Shown here: positions 6,524 to 9,717 of the stretch, one piece after another
How the letters are laid out: every line of letters starts with the position of its first letter
How positions within the stretch are numbered: the stretch's first letter is position 1
From: DASVDK01 sp036381125 [NCBI: Thermodesulfobacteriota bacterium]
GTDB lineage: Bacteria > DASVDK01
DNA length: 9,717 bases
Direction of reading: 5' to 3'
NCBI GenBank assembly: GCA_036381125.1
Contig: DASVDK010000091.1
Span: 1-9,717, forward strand
Program-made: the position numbers and the translations under genes
The notes under the pieces: generated by a model
Databases searched by the model: none
What the model saw: the letters and a program-made list of their open reading frames with translations, nothing else
Told to the model about the DNA's origin: nothing

Positions 6524-8050
6524 TCACGGCGACGCACGGGCGAGGCGGCGGTCGAGCCCGCGGTACGTGAGGGCCTCGGCGTAGTGGCGCAGCGAGAGAG
6601 GCTCGTCGTCGAGCGCTGCGATGGTGCGCGCGACGGCGAGCACGCGCGTCTCGGCGCGCGCCGAGAGGCCGGTGCGTAGCAGGGCGGTCTCGAGCAGGCT
6701 CGACACGCCGGCCGGCAGGCGCGCGAGGTCGACCTCCGGCGGACGGCCGATGCGAGGCCCGGCTCGCCCGGCGAGCCGGGCCCGTGCCGCCTCGACGCGC
6801 GCGCGCACGTCGGCCGTCGCCTCGCCCGGCTCGGCAGCCAGCTCGGCGAGCGAGGGCGGCGACATGTAGACCTGCAGGTCGATGCGGTCGAGCAGGGGGC
6901 CCGACAGACGCGCGCGGTGCCCGGCCAGCCCCGCGGGCGTGCACGTGCAGACGCGGGCCTCCGCGCCGTAGTTGCCGCACGGGCAGGGGTTGCACGCTGC
7001 GACGAGCCGGAATCGGGCGGGGAACTCCACCGATCCGGTGCCGCGCACGAGGCGGATGCGCCCCTCCTCGAGCGGCTCGCGCAGTCCCTCGAGGACCCCT
7101 GGCTGGAACTCCGTCGCCTCGTCGAGGAAGAGGACGCCGTGATGCGCGAGCGTGATCTCGCCGGGACGAATGGCGCCGCTGCCGCCGCCGAGCAGGCCGG
7201 CCGCGGAGACGCTGTGGTGCGGGGCCCGGAAGGGGCGGCGCGTGACGAGGGGGCGCGACGGGCTCAGGAGGCCGGCCGCGGAGTAGACGGCCGACACCTC
7301 GAGCGCCTCCTCGGGGGTGAGCGGCGGGAGCAGCCCGGGGAGGCGGCGGGCCAGCATGGTCTTGCCGGAGCCGGGCGGGCCGATGAGGAGCAGGTCGTGG
7401 CCCCCCGCGGCGGCGATCTCGAGTGCGCGCCGGGCGAGCGGCTGCCCGCGGACGTCCGCGAGGTCCGGGGTGTCGCCGGTGTGTCCCTCGGCGGCCAGGC
7501 GGGCCGCGAGATCGCCGGTCACGACCGGCAGGGGTGGGCCGCCGGAGAGGTGGGCGACGGCCGCCCGCAGGGTTGGCGCCGCGCGAACGACGAGGCCGGG
7601 CACCGAGGCTGCCTCCGCCGCGACGGCGTCGGCGAGCCACATCTCGCCGACGCCCGCGCGCCGCGCGGCGAGCGCCGCCGGGAGACCGCCGGGCACCGGC
7701 CGCACCGCGCCGTCGAGGGCCAGCTCGCCGAGGAGGAGGGGGCCCGACGCGAGGGCGTCGGCCGGCAGCGTCCCGGTGGCCGCCAGGAGCGCCAGCGCGA
7801 TGGCCAGGTCGAATCCGGCGCCGGCCTTGCGCTGGTCGGCCGGTGCCAGGTTGACGGTGATCCGGCGGGCCGGGAACTCGAGCCCCGCGTGCTTGATGGC
7901 CGCTCGGACGCGGTCGCGGCTCTCGCGGACGGCGGAGTCGGGGAGGCCGACGATGGAGAAGTAGGGCAGGCCGCCGCCGAGGTCCACCTCGACCTCGACC
8001 AGGCGCGCCGCGACCCCCACGAGGGTGGCCGTTCTCGCACGGGCGAGCAT
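6524..8050 (-). CDS. yifB: YifB/ComM-family Mg-chelatase-like AAA+ ATPase
   Basis: The product has 508 residues from ATG 8050, matching the usual YifB length of about 500. The N-terminal ChlI-like domain (1-170) has GLPYFSIVGLPDSAVRESRDRV and ITVNLAPADQRKAG, diagnostic of the family. The AAA+ core has Walker A GPPGSGKT (224-231), RPFRAPHHSVS (272-282), GEITLAHHGVLFLDE with Walker B (297-311) and RLSGPLLDRIDL (381-392). A Cys cluster, C353-x2-C356-x-C358 with C368-x-C370, is a probable metal site seen in many family members. The C-terminal domain includes GLSARAETRVLAVARTIA (461-478) and YRGLDRR. In naturally competent bacteria the homologue ComM is a hexameric helicase that promotes branch migration of incoming DNA; here the role in recombination is inferred. 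No dprA neighbour is in view. A TTG at 8101 in the same frame would add 17 residues unlike the family; it was not chosen. The ribosome binding site before 8050 is weak. Confidence 0.95.
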   Translation of the reverse strand: MLARARTATLVGVAARLVEVEVDLGGGLPYFSIVGLPDSAVRESRDRVRAAIKHAGLEFPARRITVNLAPADQRKAGAGFDLAIALALLAATGTLPADALASGPLLLGELALDGAVRPVPGGLPAALAARRAGVGEMWLADAVAAEAASVPGLVVRAAPTLRAAVAHLSGGPPLPVVTGDLAARLAAEGHTGDTPDLADVRGQPLARRALEIAAAGGHDLLLIGPPGSGKTMLARRLPGLLPPLTPEEALEVSAVYSAAGLLSPSRPLVTRRPFRAPHHSVSAAGLLGGGSGAIRPGEITLAHHGVLFLDEATEFQPGVLEGLREPLEEGRIRLVRGTGSVEFPARFRLVAACNPCPCGNYGAEARVCTCTPAGLAGHRARLSGPLLDRIDLQVYMSPPSLAELAAEPGEATADVRARVEAARARLAGRAGPRIGRPPEVDLARLPAGVSSLLETALLRTGLSARAETRVLAVARTIAALDDEPLSLRHYAEALTYRGLDRRLARASP

Positions 8051-8107
8051 CGCGCCCGTGGGGAGCAGCCGGCATGCCGGGGCGAGCGTCCCTCGGATCA
8101 ACGGGTT

Positions 8108-8144
8108 CCGGAACAGGGACCGGCGCGAGGGGTCCCGTTCCCGG
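8108..8144. other. Imperfect stem-loop between the small ORF and yifB
   Basis: CCGGAACAGGGACC (8108-8121) can pair with GGTCCCGTTCCCGG (8131-8144) around a 9-nt loop, with two single-base bulges. A competing palindrome GTTCCGGAAC occupies 8105-8114 and shares the left arm, so only one can form. The structure lies after the 8171 stop and before the yifB start; it could be a terminator or leader structure. No T-run follows. Confidence 0.3.
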
Positions 8145-8170
8145 TCGATGGTCCGGGCATCGCCCGGCGG

Positions 8171-8407
8171 CTAGACCCCGCCCCCGAAGCCGGGGTACTC
8201 GGCGTGCTCGTCGGCGTCGGGGTCGTCGCGCAGCTCCATCCGACCCCAGGCGTCCGAGAAGTCGTCCTCCACCAGGCTCGGGCGCTGGCGGCCGGGCGCC
8301 CCGGGTCTGCCGATCAGGTCGGCCCGGCGTATCCCCTCCCACGCGAACGTCCGGGTCACCCGCTCCGCGATCCGCTCGAGAACTCGCTCCAAGGTCCCTC
8401 GCCCCAC
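8171..8407 (-). CDS. Small acidic-tailed hypothetical protein
   Basis: No family is recognised. The frame ending at TAG 8171-8173 has strong GC3 bias like the neighbouring genes over its last 70 or so codons. From GTG 8407 it encodes 78 residues: a basic amphipathic helix-like part (LERVLERIAERVTRTFAWEG), then Arg/Pro/Gly, then an acidic tail (LVEDDFSDAWGRMELRDD) ending PGFGGGV. The start is uncertain: GTG 8407 has AGGGGGG at 8413-8419 five bases upstream; TTG 8392 is an alternative. Extension to ATG 8485 adds an Arg/Ser-rich stretch without a ribosome binding site and is unlikely. No signal peptide or membrane segment is seen. It precedes yifB by 120 bp on the same strand, so the two may be co-transcribed. 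Confidence 0.45.
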   Translation of the reverse strand: MGRGTLERVLERIAERVTRTFAWEGIRRADLIGRPGAPGRQRPSLVEDDFSDAWGRMELRDDPDADEHAEYPGFGGGV

Positions 8408-8528
8408 GGATGCCCCCCTGGACACCTCCCGACGCGAGCGCCCGCTCGTTCGATGCACCTGTCGCCGATGCCGCCAAGGGAGCATGGAACATGCCAGCGC
8501 TGCCGCCCCGCGTGCCGCTCGCCCTGCT

Positions 8529-8633
8529 CCGGCAACGTTCCTATGGGGTCAGGTCTTTCCATTTTCCATGGGGTCAGGTCTTTCCATTTTCCAGACCGGC
8601 AAACGTTGGGGCCTGACCCCACTCGTTTGCCGG
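8529..8633. repeat. REP/RAYT-like repeat element: 25-bp tandem repeat plus nested hairpin
   Basis: A 25-bp unit (core TGGGGTCAGGTCTTTCC, then ATTTTCC) occurs twice, perfectly and head to tail, at 8543-8567 and 8568-8592. The inverse of its core, CCTGACCCCA, is at 8612-8621. This sits inside a longer inverted repeat CCGGCAAACG (8596-8605) and CGTTTGCCGG (8624-8633). A near copy, CCGGCAACGTT, flanks the left side at 8529-8539. The T-rich unit contrasts with the surrounding GC-rich DNA. GGGGTCAGG and its inverse are, from general knowledge, recurrent ends around REP-associated tyrosine transposase (RAYT/IS200-like) genes in GC-rich uncultured bacteria; no transposase gene is present here, so this would be a non-autonomous copy or remnant. 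Confidence 0.6.
8596..8633. other. Nested perfect hairpin, 10-bp outer and 5-bp inner stem
   Basis: The outer arms CCGGCAAACG and CGTTTGCCGG enclose an inner hairpin, TGGGG (8607-8611), loop CCTGA, CCCCA (8617-8621). It would fold stably on either strand. It may be the palindromic end recognised by a transposase, or act as a bidirectional terminator between the small minus-strand ORFs, although no T-tract follows. Confidence 0.55.
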
Positions 8634-8678
8634 GGCGGCGGCCGACCCACCCCGCGCCTCGCCCCGCCGGGATCCGCC

Positions 8679-8894
8679 CTAGCGCGTCCTGCGGCGTTCG
8701 TCCTCGCGGACGCCGGTCGGCCTGTCGGCGCCCGGCAGGCCGAGGTCGCCCCCTTCGGCCGGGTCGCGCGACGTGCGCGCGATGTCGGCAGACTCCTCGG
8801 TCGAGTCGCACTCGCCGAACGCGTCCGGGTCGCTGCCGCGCGGGGGCCCCAACCCTCGTCCCGTGCCTTGCGCCCTGTCCCTGTCTCCCCTCAC
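8679..8894 (-). CDS. Small hydrophilic hypothetical protein, divergent from the M20 peptidase
   Basis: No family is recognised. The frame runs from GTG 8894 to TAG 8679-8681 and encodes 71 residues, rich in Arg, Asp, Gly and Pro, with one Cys (GECDSTEE) and no hydrophobic segment; it is probably disordered and cytoplasmic. GTG 8894 is chosen because GGAGGT (8906-8901) lies exactly six bases upstream, one of the best ribosome binding sites in the window. Third-position GC is high, though less strikingly so near the N terminus. The frame remains open far upstream, but that part is antisense to the M20 gene. It is transcribed divergently from the peptidase with 198 bp between starts. The REP-like element lies just downstream. 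Confidence 0.45.
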   Translation of the reverse strand: MRGDRDRAQGTGRGLGPPRGSDPDAFGECDSTEESADIARTSRDPAEGGDLGLPGADRPTGVREDERRRTR

Positions 8895-8960
8895 GGTGGC
8901 ACCTCCGTTCCCATTGGTGGTCGGTCGAGGCGCCACGAAGAGGCACCGCATGTGCCACCG
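8894..8960 (-). promoter_or_regulatory. Inverted repeat that could cover the ribosome binding site of the small ORF
   Basis: CGGTGGCAC (8894-8902) is the exact inverse of GTGCCACCG (8952-8960). In the minus-strand RNA the downstream arm covers the last bases of the GGAGGT site, the spacer and the first base of the GTG start, so pairing would hide the start of the 71-residue ORF. It applies only if transcription begins upstream of 8960; the start site is not known. Confidence 0.3.
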
Positions 8961-9027
8961 GGCGGCCAACACGACCGCACGCCGGACGGCCGCGCGGCGC
9001 GCCGGGCGACTCCACCCGCGGGCGCCT

Positions 9028-9057
9028 TTGACGAACGCGCAGGCGCCGGCGTACCGT
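9028..9057 (+). promoter_or_regulatory. Candidate promoter of the M20 peptidase gene
   Basis: TTGACG (9028-9033) is followed by an 18-bp spacer and TACCGT (9052-9057). The -35 box is five of six; the -10 box only three of six, but includes the important TA and final T. The predicted leader is about 29 nt, similar to the other two promoter candidates in the window. Confidence 0.4.
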
Positions 9058-9078
9058 GGAGGCGCAAGCCCCACACCC

Positions 9079-9086
9079 GGAGGGAG
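9079..9086 (+). promoter_or_regulatory. Strong ribosome binding site of the M20 peptidase gene
   Basis: GGAGGGAG lies six bases before ATG 9093 and fixes that codon as the start. Family similarity also begins within a few residues of it. Confidence 0.75.
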
Positions 9087-9092
9087 ACCTGC

Positions 9093-9717
9093 ATGCCGCC
9101 GCACGAGCCGGTCGTCGAGCGCCTGCGCGACCTCGTCGCGATCGAGAGCGTGAACCCCTTCATGGACGCCTCGGGCTCCGGCGAGGCGGGCGTCGCCGAT
9201 TACCTCGCGACCACCTTCCGGCGTCTCGGCCTCGAGGTGGAGCGGCGCGAGGTCCATCCCGCAGCAGCCGGCCGCCCGGCCCGGGCGAACCTCGTCGCCA
9301 GACTGGCGGGACGGGAGCCCGGTCCGGGGCTCCTCCTCGAGGCCCACATGGACACGGTCCCGGCCGTCGCCGGCCAGGTCGACCCCTTCACGCCGCGGAT
9401 CGCGGACGGCCGCCTCGCGGGCCGGGGCGCCTGCGACTGCAAGGGGGCGATGGCCGCGATGGTGGAGGCGCTCGCCCGCGTGGCGCAGGGCAGGGAGCGG
9501 CCCCGGCGGGAGGTCTGGTTCGTCGGCGCCGTGGACGAGGAGTACACCCACACCGGGATCGCCGCGCTCGTCGACGCCGGCGTCGCGGCCGCCGGGGCGG
9601 TGGTCGGGGAGCCGACCGACCTCGCGGTCGTCGTCGCGCACAAGGGGGTGCTCCGGTTCCGGCTCCACGTGTCCGGCAGGGCGGCCCACTCCTCCCGCCC
9701 CTCCGAGGGGGTCAACG
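9093..9717 (+). CDS. M20 family metallopeptidase (ArgE/DapE/carboxypeptidase G2-like), N-terminal part
   Basis: The first 208 residues are present; the gene runs off the right edge. M20 motifs are complete so far: EAHMDTVP with metal ligand His85 and Asp87, GRGACDCKGAM with bridging Asp115, VDEEYTHTG with catalytic Glu149 and ligand Glu150, and GEPTDL with Glu173. VAHKGVLRFRLHVSGRAAHSS (in two parts, 181-201) opens the dimerisation lid domain, His199 being the conserved residue that reaches the neighbouring active site. The family uses two zinc ions to hydrolyse an amide, such as N-acetylornithine, succinyl-diaminopimelate or small peptides. The N terminus has no signal peptide, so the enzyme is cytoplasmic. 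The substrate is not decided by these motifs: the sequence resembles acetylornithine deacetylase/succinyl-diaminopimelate desuccinylase, but neighbouring genes give no pathway. Divergent small ORF upstream. Confidence 0.9.
   Translation, partial: MPPHEPVVERLRDLVAIESVNPFMDASGSGEAGVADYLATTFRRLGLEVERREVHPAAAGRPARANLVARLAGREPGPGLLLEAHMDTVPAVAGQVDPFTPRIADGRLAGRGACDCKGAMAAMVEALARVAQGRERPRREVWFVGAVDEEYTHTGIAALVDAGVAAAGAVVGEPTDLAVVVAHKGVLRFRLHVSGRAAHSSRPSEGVN

Noticed and set aside
8051-8101. Earlier TTG start for yifB at 8101
   Set aside because: The extra 17 residues do not resemble YifB N termini, while MLARARTATLVG from 8050 aligns with the family start.
8408-8485. ATG 8485 as start of the small ORF ahead of yifB
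   Set aside because: No ribosome binding site, and the added residues are Arg/Ser-rich and unlike the well-biased remainder.
6297-8492. 731-codon minus-strand open frame over yifB
   Set aside because: Same strand but another frame than yifB, extremely rich in Arg, Pro and Gly, and no motif; yifB has Walker motifs throughout.
8543-8592. Possible CRISPR repeats
   Set aside because: Two 25-bp units abut directly with no spacer, there is no third unit, and no cas gene is present.
8356-9015. 219-codon minus-strand open frame across the repeat element
   Set aside because: It translates the tandem repeat and hairpin and is Arg/Gly-rich; the separate 71-codon frame with a good ribosome binding site is a better reading of this stretch.
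6917-9031. 704-codon plus-strand open frame
   Set aside because: Antisense to yifB and then runs through the repeat element; no recognisable domain and no ribosome binding site.
1-9717. A novel multi-gene defence, toxin-antitoxin or biosynthetic system
   Set aside because: The large genes belong to known envelope, DNA-metabolism and peptidase families and do not form a coherent new module; the small ORFs lack any feature that would support such a claim.

Overview
The window is a very GC-rich piece (third codon positions almost all G or C) of a chromosome from a diderm bacterium. The diderm inference rests on a lipobox-bearing lipoprotein, a periplasmic-type parvulin chaperone and an MltD-like murein transglycosylase. 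Base composition and gene style would fit an uncultured high-GC lineage such as Methylomirabilota/Rokubacteria or a deltaproteobacterial-type group, but the taxon cannot be fixed from this sequence alone. No phage, plasmid or defence genes, CRISPR array, rRNA or tRNA were seen.

Layout. At 2-886 (+) lies the C-terminal part of a polytopic GT-C (PMT/ArnT-like) glycosyltransferase. At 973-2466 (+) is a lipoprotein with two phospholipase D-type half-domains. It ends only 10 bp from the convergent end of a minus-strand gene run. Read in transcription order (right to left), that run is yifB (8050-6524), a PpiC/SurA-type periplasmic peptidyl-prolyl isomerase (6456-5536), an MltD-like lytic transglycosylase (5384-4023), a GtrB/ArnC-like polyprenyl-phosphate glycosyltransferase (3861-2860) and a GtrA-family membrane protein (2863-2477). 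The last two overlap by ATGA. The right end, 8101-9090, is an accessory-looking interval with two small charged ORFs on the minus strand, a two-unit 25-bp tandem repeat and a nested hairpin resembling REP/RAYT-type repeats. From 9093 (+) an M20 metallopeptidase runs off the window.

Function. Most genes are cell-envelope housekeeping: the GtrB/GtrA pair makes and probably translocates a lipid-linked sugar, the GT-C enzyme is of the type that consumes such donors in the periplasm, the transglycosylase trims peptidoglycan and the parvulin assists envelope protein folding. YifB (ComM family) is a DNA-metabolism AAA+ protein. The PLD lipoprotein is the least conventional large gene, because both HKD motifs lack the canonical Asp.

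Three sigma70-like promoter candidates (for the transglycosylase, the parvulin and the peptidase) share a TTGAC(A/G) -35 box, a 17-18 bp spacer and a -10 box about 32-35 bp before the ATG. I did not find convincing evidence for a new multi-gene system. The items most worth a second look are the repeat element at 8529-8633, the degenerate PLD lipoprotein and the small ORF at 8679-8894, whose ribosome binding site lies in an inverted repeat.
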